Shown: positions 1 to 6,004 of the stretch, piece after piece
Numbering within the stretch: the stretch's first letter is position 1
Layout of the letters: every line of letters starts with the position of its first letter
The notes under the pieces: model-generated
What the model was told of the DNA's origin: nothing
Database searches by the model: none
What the model saw: only the letters and a program-made list of their open reading frames with translations
Made by a program: the position numbers and the translations under genes
From: Planctomycetia bacterium
GTDB taxonomy: Bacteria > Planctomycetota > Planctomycetia > Pirellulales > UBA1268
Direction: 5' to 3'
DNA: 11,079 bases
Assembly: GCA_009919445.1 (NCBI GenBank)
Contig: RGBY01000066.1
Span: 1 to 11,079 of the forward strand

Positions 1-243
1 GCAGCTGAAGGACAGCTTTTCATGGACCCCCGCTTCCTGCAGTCGCTTAGCCACCGCCTTCACCGTGCTGCCAAGCCCTTTGGGATATTGCTCAGTCGCC
101 AGGACCGGCACCTGGAACAAGGCCGCAGCGTCAAGCAGACGGCAGCTCTCGAGAACCACTGCTGGCCCATTCGGTATGGTCGGCAGCAGCCGCTCTTGGA
201 TGTCGACGACGCAGAGTGCTGAGTTGCTGGAAGTCAGTCGCAT
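1..243 (-). CDS. Isochorismatase-family cysteine hydrolase (N-terminal part, cut by window edge)
   Basis: Reading leftwards from an ATG at 243-241, an open frame of 81 codons runs to the window edge without a stop. Its N-terminal half looks like the isochorismatase-like hydrolases (nicotinamidase/YcaC superfamily), which cleave amide or ester bonds with an Asp-Lys-Cys triad. The segment CVVDIQERLLP places the catalytic Asp at residue 14. The TEQYPKGLGST stretch (about 50-60) is typical of one subgroup, and EKLSFSC near the edge supplies the expected catalytic Lys at 76. The nucleophilic Cys would lie beyond the window. No signal peptide is seen, so the protein is probably cytoplasmic. The start overlaps the end of tsaE by 10 nt (ATGCGACTGA), and a GGAG at 252-255 sits 8 nt upstream inside tsaE, which supports this start and translational coupling. 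The substrate cannot be told from this part. Family assignment is firm; the exact function is unknown. Confidence 0.85.
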   Translation of the reverse strand, partial: MRLTSSNSALCVVDIQERLLPTIPNGPAVVLESCRLLDAAALFQVPVLATEQYPKGLGSTVKAVAKRLQEAGVHEKLSFSC

Positions 244-755
244 GTGGGACGCTCCAAAAAGGCTTGGGGAATCGTAGTGTATTGGTCGCCGGCACCGGTG
301 AGGGTCAGGCGACGGCTGGTCTCACCGGTGATGGTAAGGCTAATGTTGAGCCGTTCAGCAGGCAGGGCTGGCCCAATTCGCTGGGGCCACTCAACAAAAG
401 CCCAGCACCGGCAGCCGGGGGCCACGGCGATGGCATCTTCCCAGCCCAACTCGTGAAGTTCGCTGACATCACTCAACCGGTACATGTCGGCATGCACGAT
501 CCGCAGGCTGCCGTCGGCGGTGTCGTGCAGATGAATGAGGCCAAAGGTCGGGCTGGTGACAGTTGCCGGATCGATTCCGATAGCCGCAGCGACAGCCTTA
601 ACGAGGGTCGTCTTGCCAGCCCCCAAGTCACCTTCCAGGGTGACCACTGCGGTCGTCGGAAGCGAGGCAGCCAAGGCGGCTGCAAAGCGGTCGAGGTCGG
701 CGAGGCTCCTGATCGTGAGTTCGCACTGGCTTTCGGGCCGCTCAGTCGAAGGCAT
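234..755 (-). CDS. tsaE: tRNA t6A biosynthesis ATPase TsaE
   Basis: A 173-residue protein of the TsaE (YjeE) family, the usual length. TsaE is a P-loop ATPase that works with TsaD and TsaB to make N6-threonylcarbamoyladenosine at position 37 of ANN-decoding tRNAs, in the cytoplasm. The sequence shows a Walker A loop GDLGAGKTT (42-50, Lys48), the family motif TSPTF (67-71), the acidic HADMYRL stretch (about 88-94) and VEWPQR (about 121-126), all in the order seen in E. coli TsaE. The frame stays open upstream to about 983, but the ATG at 755 gives family length and has AAGGA at 763-767, 7 nt ahead. It overlaps the end of thiL by 14 nt and the start of the isochorismatase-like gene by 10 nt, so the three are likely co-translated. 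The partner genes tsaB, tsaC and tsaD are not in the window. Confidence 0.95.
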   Translation of the reverse strand: MPSTERPESQCELTIRSLADLDRFAAALAASLPTTAVVTLEGDLGAGKTTLVKAVAAAIGIDPATVTSPTFGLIHLHDTADGSLRIVHADMYRLSDVSELHELGWEDAIAVAPGCRCWAFVEWPQRIGPALPAERLNISLTITGETSRRLTLTGAGDQYTTIPQAFLERPTCD

Positions 756-1731
756 GGTCGAATCCTTCTGCTGCGAGTGGCACGATCGTTTCATCTGCCT
801 GGCGACCATAGAGACCGGGCTCGGCCACCACCGTTCCAATGACAGCCGGCTGCATGCTGGTGCCAGCCAGAAGCTGATTCTGGTCGGCGTTGACGAAGGC
901 CGCGGCCGCTTCTGGCGGCATTGCCAAGAGCAGTTCGAAGTCCTCCCCGTCACCAAGCGCGTGGGCAAGGGGGCCGCGGCCATCCCCTGGCCTCAGGTTA
1001 TGGAGGCGAACGGCATCTGGGTGAATCGGTATAGCTGGCAGATCGAGCACACCACCAACACCACTTGCCGTCAGCAGGCGGGTGCAATCAAGGGCTAGGC
1101 CATCACTCATGTCGATTGCGGCATGCACGGCAAACTGAGCGGCGATCTTTTCTGCCTCGCGGCAGCGGGGCGTTACTGCCAGATGGCGTCCCAGCAGACT
1201 GCCCCCAAGCGGGCCGGTCAAAACCAGCAGATCGCCGGGCAAAGCGGTGTCTCGACGCCAGGCCCGCCCGGGGCTCACACTGCCAATGGCGGTGACGCTG
1301 ACCACAAGTGGACCGTCCCAGGCATTGGTGTCTCCACCAGCGATGGCCACGTCATAAGCAGCCGCCATTTCAGCGACGCCCTTGGCGACCTCATCTGCGA
1401 TGGCCCGGCCACCCTGGCGTGGGAGGGCGACTGCGACAACGATTGCTTCGGGACGGGCTGCCATGGCAGCGAGGTCGCTGAGGCTGACGGCCACTGCCTT
1501 GCGGCCTACCTGCTCGGCAGTTGCCGGTGGCGGAAAGCCGCTGGTTGGTTCACCTTGGGCCAACATGCCGCCCAAGAGAAAGTCGACGCCTTCTGTCAGC
1601 ATGTCGACCGTGACGACGGTCCGGCGATTTCCGGGGGGCCTGAGCACCGCCGCATCGTCACCAGCAGGCACCTCAAGCCTGTCGTCATGCGGAAGCGTTG
1701 CGAGGAGCCGTCTGACAAAGTCAGTTTCCAC
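742..1731 (-). CDS. thiL: Thiamine-monophosphate kinase ThiL
   Basis: A 329-residue cytoplasmic kinase that phosphorylates thiamine monophosphate with ATP to give the cofactor thiamine diphosphate. The PurM/AIRS-like fold is evident from ordered motifs: GDDAAVL (24-30), TVDMLTEGVDF (41-51), the SLSDLAAM helix (83-90), GGDT (132-135), MSDGLALD (208-215) and GDGEDFELL (260-268). These carry the acidic residues that bind Mg-ATP in this family. The segment around 54-75, with Gly, Pro and Ala runs, looks longer than the matching loop of E. coli ThiL. The start is GTG at 1731, chosen because AAAGGAG lies just upstream (1736-1742) and because the N-terminus then matches the family. The gene follows htrA by 85 nt and overlaps tsaE by 14 nt. 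No other thiamine gene is nearby, so the grouping looks like a housekeeping operon and not a thiamine cluster. Confidence 0.95.
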   Translation of the reverse strand: METDFVRRLLATLPHDDRLEVPAGDDAAVLRPPGNRRTVVTVDMLTEGVDFLLGGMLAQGEPTSGFPPPATAEQVGRKAVAVSLSDLAAMAARPEAIVVAVALPRQGGRAIADEVAKGVAEMAAAYDVAIAGGDTNAWDGPLVVSVTAIGSVSPGRAWRRDTALPGDLLVLTGPLGGSLLGRHLAVTPRCREAEKIAAQFAVHAAIDMSDGLALDCTRLLTASGVGGVLDLPAIPIHPDAVRLHNLRPGDGRGPLAHALGDGEDFELLLAMPPEAAAAFVNADQNQLLAGTSMQPAVIGTVVAEPGLYGRQADETIVPLAAEGFDHAFD

Positions 1732-1735
1732 AGTT

Positions 1736-1742
1736 CTCCTTT
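1736..1742 (-). promoter_or_regulatory. Shine-Dalgarno site of thiL
   Basis: On the minus strand AAAGGAG lies 4 nt before the GTG at 1731. It decides the non-ATG start of thiL and shows that this organism uses SD-led initiation at least within operons, unlike the two upstream minus-strand genes, where no such site is visible. Confidence 0.7.
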
Positions 1743-1816
1743 CGGGGCGAGAGGCTCAGGCGGCAAGGCACGTCGCTGAGTCGAGCATCAAAGCCGCAGG
1801 CTGTGGCGGCCGTGAC

Positions 1817-3121
1817 CTACCGCAGGATTGTATCCGATGCGATGTGGCCGAAGAGAGTGTCGCGGCCCCGTAAAATGTAGAACTTGACCGATGTCATCTG
1901 GTCGGTCTCAATCTGGTCGAGGATAAAGCTAACGTTGTCGGGCGTCAGCGTCTCCCAGATATGCAGCCCAACCAGAATGTCTCCCGGACGAATCCCCTTG
2001 TTGCTGGCAGGGCTACCGAAGCGGACCTCCTGCACAAGCAGACCACCTCGATAGCGGGGCTGGAGTTGCCGAACCATGTCACTGGCCGCTGGGGAGACTC
2101 GCAGCCCAAGCTGCTCCCAGGAACGTTCTGGGGCCGAGGCCAGCTGCCGACGGGCTTTGGCCAGCGATAGCTGCAGTTGCTCTTCTGACCCCTCGCGGGT
2201 AACCGTGACCGCGACAACTTCGCCTGCCTTGTGGCCGAGCATGGCCCGCTCGATGTCGAGTTGGCTGGCAACGGCCTGATCACCGACCCGGAGGATGATA
2301 TCGCCTTCCCGCACGCCGATGCTGGCGGCAGGGCTTTGCTCATGGACAGCCTCAACGACAGCACCGGTGCCGCAGGTTCGGCAGACGATCCCGTGCCAGG
2401 TGTGATCAACCCGTTCGACCGAAAGCAGGCTGGTGACAATCTTCAGCACGCTGTCCACAGGGATTGCAAAGCCAATGCCCTGCGCGCCTGCCCTGACAGC
2501 CACATTGATGCCGATCATCTGGCCGTTGATATTGAGCAGGGGGCCACCAGAGTTACCGGGGTTGATGCTGGCATCGGTTTGAATCAGGTCCTCGTACCGC
2601 TGGGTGGGGTTTACATCAACGTTGCGATGAAGGGCAGAGATGATGCCCCGGGTGACGGTGTGTTCGTAGCCGAAGGCATTGCCCAAGGCCAGTACGGTCT
2701 CGCCAATAAGCAGATCGCTTGAGGTGCCGGTGTTGATCACGGGCAACGGTGTGGCTGAGTCGATTTTGATCACGGCGAGGTCGGTGCGGCGATCATGTGA
2801 GATCAGACGGGCGGCAACGGTTCGTCCAGATGCGAGTGTCACTTCGATGTCACGGACGCCATCGACAACATGGAAGTTGGTTACGGCATAGCCGCGGCAG
2901 TCAATGATGACACCAGTACCCATGCCGTTCACGCGGCGTTCATCATCGCTCGATTCGTCGGTGACAACCTTTTCGCCATGAATGTTCACAACGCTGTCGC
3001 GGCAGGATTCAATGGCACGCACAATGGCCGTACGCCGCAAATCTTCGGCGGCCGACGGGCTGTCAAGTAGCAGTGATGCCAGGCTGAGCGAGAGCAGCAG
3101 GCGGGCTGGCAGTGAACGCAT
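1817..3121 (-). CDS. htrA: Secreted HtrA/DegP-type serine protease with two PDZ domains
   Basis: A 434-residue HtrA-family trypsin-like protease, probably a periplasmic or secreted protein-quality-control enzyme. Residues 1-25 form a signal peptide (MRSLPARLL, a Leu/Ser-rich core, then a likely SAA cleavage site). The protease domain (about 30-230) has the complete triad: His84 in TNFHVVDG, Asp114 in RTDLAVIK and Ser191 in NPGNSGGPL. PDZ1 spans roughly 243-319 and PDZ2 roughly 335-424. The PDZ2 end, with HIWETLTPDNVSF and KFYILRG, resembles planctomycete HtrA proteins as I remember them. PDZ1 carries a Cys pair (C247, C250). The ATG at 3121 was chosen over an in-frame TTG at 3124; neither has a clear ribosome binding site. 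It is followed at 85 nt by thiL. A second HtrA-family gene of different architecture lies at 6001-7101. Catalytic activity is inferred from the intact triad. Confidence 0.93.
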   Translation of the reverse strand: MRSLPARLLLSLSLASLLLDSPSAAEDLRRTAIVRAIESCRDSVVNIHGEKVVTDESSDDERRVNGMGTGVIIDCRGYAVTNFHVVDGVRDIEVTLASGRTVAARLISHDRRTDLAVIKIDSATPLPVINTGTSSDLLIGETVLALGNAFGYEHTVTRGIISALHRNVDVNPTQRYEDLIQTDASINPGNSGGPLLNINGQMIGINVAVRAGAQGIGFAIPVDSVLKIVTSLLSVERVDHTWHGIVCRTCGTGAVVEAVHEQSPAASIGVREGDIILRVGDQAVASQLDIERAMLGHKAGEVVAVTVTREGSEEQLQLSLAKARRQLASAPERSWEQLGLRVSPAASDMVRQLQPRYRGGLLVQEVRFGSPASNKGIRPGDILVGLHIWETLTPDNVSFILDQIETDQMTSVKFYILRGRDTLFGHIASDTILR

Positions 3122-3320
3122 CAAGGGAAGTTCCGAACAGGAGACGGTCAGCAGTGGCAGCCCAGACGGCTCCCTGTCTCGTTCGATCGGCCCGCACGCC
3201 GGAGGAGGTTTGGCGGCCCTGTGGCGGCCCGTACACCTTGCCAGGAACAGGGCCCAAACACGTTAGAAATAGGCCTGACATGCCGGCTGGGCCGACTTTT
3301 CCGGCGGGCATTTGCTGCGT
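3122..3320. other. Intergenic gap upstream of htrA
   Basis: About 199 nt between the stop of the Gfo/Idh-like gene and the htrA start, both on the minus strand. It is long enough to hold a separate promoter for the htrA-thiL-tsaE group, but I could not pick out a convincing -35/-10 pair. Short GC-rich self-complementary stretches occur near 3281-3310 (GCCGGC and GGCC elements beside a run of T on the plus strand). On the minus strand they lack the following U-run a terminator for the upstream gene would need. A reading frame crossing it (3063-3311, minus) has no recognisable product and overlaps the htrA signal peptide, so it is not called. Confidence 0.4.
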
Positions 3321-4580
3321 TCAAGCAGCGTCCGGTGGGCCATCAGCCGGTGGGTCATCCGTTGGGGTAGCCGAATCGCGTGGGCGGGGCAGCAAGAGGG
3401 GGAGGAGTTGCAGGGCCAGGAAGAAGAGCAGGGCTGCCAGCACGGCATAGGGCCAGATGCCGGCTAGCCGCTCGGCGAAGCTCCAGCCCGCGGCTCGTGC
3501 GACGCCACCGATCAGCGTTGCCAGAAAAAGCACGAAGAGCCCGACCATGATGATGCCGCAGCCCAGCGAGGCCATGGTGCCGCGAAAGGTGCCGAGTTCA
3601 CTGAACTCTTCCTGGTGGAGGTCAATGGCCCGCCCCTTCTTGAGGCTACGGGGAACGGTCTCGGCGATTTCAATGCCACGGGCGGCATCAGCCCAGCTGG
3701 CAGGAGGAATACCAGCCTCATCCGTCGGGGCATTGATCAGCCTTTGGCGTAGGGTGTCGAGCATAACGCGACCGGGATCAAATCCTTCTGCGGCCTGCGA
3801 GTGATCAACGGTCTCCTCGCTGCCGTCGTCCGGCTGGTGGCAGAGTTGCCAGTTGCCGGTGTCTGGTGCATCGAGGCGAATTGTTCCAGTGCCGCAGATC
3901 AGTTCGATGGTAAGCCCTGGCGGCTGATCTTTGGCGACCTGCCAGCGAACGGGTAGCTGATTGGGGCCTGTCAGACCGATGGCGAGCGTTGGCCAGGCCG
4001 TCTCGCCACCGCTCCCTAATGCCTGCAGGCGGGCCGGCTCACCAACGAGCACCCGGACCAGGTCAGCGTCACGTGCGAAGGCGGCCAGAACAGCGTCGCG
4101 AGAGCGGTCTGACTGGCGGCGTTCCAATCGCAGTGTTTCGAGTTCGCCGAAGATACCACTGCCAGCCAGCGCCGCTTCGATCAGCTGCTTGAGGGTGCCC
4201 ACCAGCGGATGCTGTCGCGCTGGCAGATAGGGAACTACTGTTGTCTGGGTGTCAGCCAGGATCATGTCGAGTTCGTAGGCCCAGAGCATCGACAGGCAGG
4301 CCGGATGGTTCAGCAACAGTGGCCGGCCCGCCTGCACCAGCGTCCGGACCTGCTCGGCCCGTTCATCGCTCCAGTCGGCAATTGCCACCAGCACGGCATC
4401 ACAACGGTCAGCCTCAAGCAGCAACTGCCACTGCTCGTCGGGAAATTGCTCGACGGTATTCAGGGCTGGCGGCAGATCATCCGCGATCCCAATTCCGGGG
4501 CCCAATGAATCTCCCGCTGCTTTGGCCGCTGTTGCCACTGCGAGGATCTGTCTGTCATTCCCGAGAAGTCCGATTTTCAT
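3321..4580 (-). CDS. Membrane-anchored Gfo/Idh/MocA-like protein, probably without oxidoreductase activity
   Basis: A 419-residue protein starting MKIGLLGNDRQ, which looks like a Rossmann first strand but with GLLGND in place of the usual GxGxxG. Residues 1-125 follow the Gfo/Idh/MocA nucleotide-binding layout (DAVLVAIAD near 61-69, then AGRPLLLNHPACLSM near 84-98). The position normally holding the EKP motif, whose Lys acts in dehydrogenation, reads NHP here. The middle (about 125-310) is compatible with the alpha/beta C-terminal domain. The end carries two strong hydrophobic segments (about 337-360 and 375-397), joined by a basic/aromatic loop, and a Pro/Asp-rich tail. I recall similar membrane-tethered proteins in planctomycetes, but no function. 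ATG 4580 was preferred to a TTG at 4625 because the Rossmann strand begins at once; no SD is seen. It is divergent from cinA across 194 nt. Confidence 0.7.
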   Translation of the reverse strand: MKIGLLGNDRQILAVATAAKAAGDSLGPGIGIADDLPPALNTVEQFPDEQWQLLLEADRCDAVLVAIADWSDERAEQVRTLVQAGRPLLLNHPACLSMLWAYELDMILADTQTTVVPYLPARQHPLVGTLKQLIEAALAGSGIFGELETLRLERRQSDRSRDAVLAAFARDADLVRVLVGEPARLQALGSGGETAWPTLAIGLTGPNQLPVRWQVAKDQPPGLTIELICGTGTIRLDAPDTGNWQLCHQPDDGSEETVDHSQAAEGFDPGRVMLDTLRQRLINAPTDEAGIPPASWADAARGIEIAETVPRSLKKGRAIDLHQEEFSELGTFRGTMASLGCGIIMVGLFVLFLATLIGGVARAAGWSFAERLAGIWPYAVLAALLFFLALQLLPLLLPRPRDSATPTDDPPADGPPDAA

Positions 4581-4774
4581 GGGCGGTGTCTGCGGTGCTG
4601 CCGAGGGAAGTCTTGTGGGCGTCAAGGAAGGCGGCTGGGTAGGGGTGCGTTGACGGGGACGCTGGCGTCGGTGAGAACAGAGTTAAGAAAAACAGGGCGA
4701 ACAGCTCGTCGTGCCAGAGGCAACCAGCAGCCTTCCTTTGATCATATCGCAGCCCTCCGAGAAAAGGATGCCAG
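4581..4774. promoter_or_regulatory. Divergent intergenic region between the Gfo/Idh-like gene and cinA
   Basis: These 194 nt separate two genes transcribed away from each other, so promoters for both blocks should lie here. The region contains an A-rich patch near its centre (4685-4693) and a widely spaced 15-nt inverted repeat, listed separately. No clear sigma70-type -35/-10 pair could be assigned by eye. Immediately before cinA, AAGGA at 4764-4768 is its ribosome binding site, 6 nt from the ATG. Confidence 0.5.
4624..4738. repeat. Near-perfect 15-nt inverted repeat in the divergent promoter region
   Basis: AAGGAAGGCGGCTGG at 4624-4638 is the inverse complement of CCAGCAGCCTTCCTT at 4724-4738, with one mismatch in 15. 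The arms are 85 nt apart and roughly centred in the gap between two divergent genes. The layout fits either two oppositely oriented sites for one DNA-binding protein, each nearer one of the flanking genes, or a long-stem structure in a leader RNA. Which of these it is cannot be told from the sequence. Confidence 0.6.
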
Positions 4775-6004
4775 ATGCTCGCAGAAGTAATCGCCATTGG
4801 TGATGAATTGACCAGCGGGCAGCGTCTGGACACCAATAGTCAGTGGCTTTCCCGGGAACTCGGCCTGCTCGGCATTCCGGTGGGGTATCACACGACGGTC
4901 TGTGACACGCTCGATGCGGGCCGTGAGGCCTTTGCGACCGCGGCCCAGAGGACGCAGCTGGTGCTGGCGACGGGAGGGCTTGGACCCACCGCAGATGACC
5001 TGACGCGGGACGTGCTGGCCGCTGTGGCGGGGGTGCCTCTGGTCTGCTGCGAGCGGTCGCTTGCTGAGGTCAATGCACGGTTTGCTCGCCGGGGAATGCC
5101 CATGCCGGAAAGCAATCGTCGGCAGGCATTGTTTCCAGAAGGCAGTCAGCCGATCCCGAACCCAACGGGGACGGCTCCCGGCATTGATCTGACCCTGCCT
5201 GCCGGGGAACGGTGGGGACAGGGACGGGGCGCACGTATTTTCACGTTACCCGGCGTGCCAGCTGAGATGCGGCGGATGTGGCAGGAGACGGTTGCCCCAG
5301 CCTTGGTGACCCTGGCTGGGGGCAGTCGGGTGCTCCAGCATCGTCGACTGAAATGTTTTGGTGCCGGTGAGAGTGCTCTCGAAGAGATGCTGCCGGGGCT
5401 GATCGAGCGGGGCCGCGATCCGACGGTGGGCATCACAGCCCATGAGGCGACAATTACCTTGCGGATCTCAGCCTGGGCAGCGAGTGCTTCGGAGTGTGCC
5501 GCGAAAATCAGCGACACCGAACAGGTGATTCGAGATGCCCTCGGACCGCTTGTCTATGGCGAAGAAGATGATGAGGTTGAAGATGCCGCGACCCAAAGCC
5601 TGAGGACAGCACGGCTGAGCCTGGCCACGGTTGAGGCCGGCACAGGAGGGCGAGTTGCTGCGCTCATGGCCCAGGCGGCGGCCCGGCAATCAGCGGCTGC
5701 GGTGTTTCGCGGTGGGATTGTACTGCCCGAGTTGTCGAGTGAATCGGATACTCTGGTGCGGGCTGCCCTCCATGTTGCGGAGCAACAGGGGGCCGATCTT
5801 GGTCTGGCGGTTGGGCCGGTCAGGCTCAGTGATGAACGGCAGGCGGTAGACATTGTGATTGCATCTGGTGAATGGCGGGAGGTCCACGAGCATCACCTCG
5901 GTGGTGGTGATATTGCCCTTTCTCGGGCAGCAAAAGCGGCGATTGATCGAGTGCGGTTTGTCGCGGCAGATCGTCGGGTTGGGAAGCTGGGAGGAACATC
6001 ATGA
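4775..6004 (+). CDS. cinA: CinA-family protein with intact N-terminal domain and degenerate C-terminal amidase domain
   Basis: A 409-residue CinA homologue of normal full length. In characterised relatives the N-terminal MoaB/MogA-like (COG1058) domain hydrolyses ADP-ribose or related nucleotides, and the C-terminal PncC domain deamidates nicotinamide mononucleotide. The N-terminal domain (1-165) is canonical: EVIAIGDELTSGQRLDTNSQ at 4-23, TGGLGPTADDLTRD at 66-79, the NP-GTAPG segment near 129-136 and TLPGVPAEM at 157-165. A middle domain follows to about 260. The C-terminal domain is eroded. The family AESCTGG reads VEAGTGG (286-292), with Ala288 where the nucleophilic Ser should be. The Tyr/Lys segment expected after GGIV (313-316) is missing, and the later TGIAGP motif is absent. 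AAGGA at 4764-4768 supports the ATG. The stop overlaps the next gene's start by 4 nt. The N-terminal domain is probably active and the PncC activity probably lost. Confidence 0.9.
   Translation: MLAEVIAIGDELTSGQRLDTNSQWLSRELGLLGIPVGYHTTVCDTLDAGREAFATAAQRTQLVLATGGLGPTADDLTRDVLAAVAGVPLVCCERSLAEVNARFARRGMPMPESNRRQALFPEGSQPIPNPTGTAPGIDLTLPAGERWGQGRGARIFTLPGVPAEMRRMWQETVAPALVTLAGGSRVLQHRRLKCFGAGESALEEMLPGLIERGRDPTVGITAHEATITLRISAWAASASECAAKISDTEQVIRDALGPLVYGEEDDEVEDAATQSLRTARLSLATVEAGTGGRVAALMAQAAARQSAAAVFRGGIVLPELSSESDTLVRAALHVAEQQGADLGLAVGPVRLSDERQAVDIVIASGEWREVHEHHLGGGDIALSRAAKAAIDRVRFVAADRRVGKLGGTS
5989..5995 (+). promoter_or_regulatory. Shine-Dalgarno site of the DegS-like gene, inside the end of cinA
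   Basis: GGGAGGA lies 5 nt before the ATG at 6001, within the last codons of cinA. With the ATGA overlap it fixes the start of the protease gene and points to translational coupling of the two products. Confidence 0.8.

Noticed and set aside
756..983. A longer tsaE with an N-terminal extension starting at 983
   Set aside because: The extension lies entirely inside thiL in another frame and has no family similarity. The ATG at 755 gives the normal TsaE length and has its own AAGGA site.
216..1779. Long plus-strand frames opposite tsaE and thiL (for example 216-842 and 1123-1779)
   Set aside because: They are antisense to clearly recognisable genes, have no recognisable motifs, and are expected by chance in GC-rich coding DNA.
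1732..1816. A possible TPP riboswitch upstream of thiL (a CTGAG is present on the minus strand)
   Set aside because: Only the short CTGAG is found; the second conserved element of the thi-box and its spacing are missing, and the 85-nt gap is too short for the full fold plus an expression platform.
4555..4836. A 93-codon minus-strand frame spanning the divergent gap
   Set aside because: It overlaps the starts of both flanking genes, has no recognisable domain and would run through the cinA ribosome binding site.
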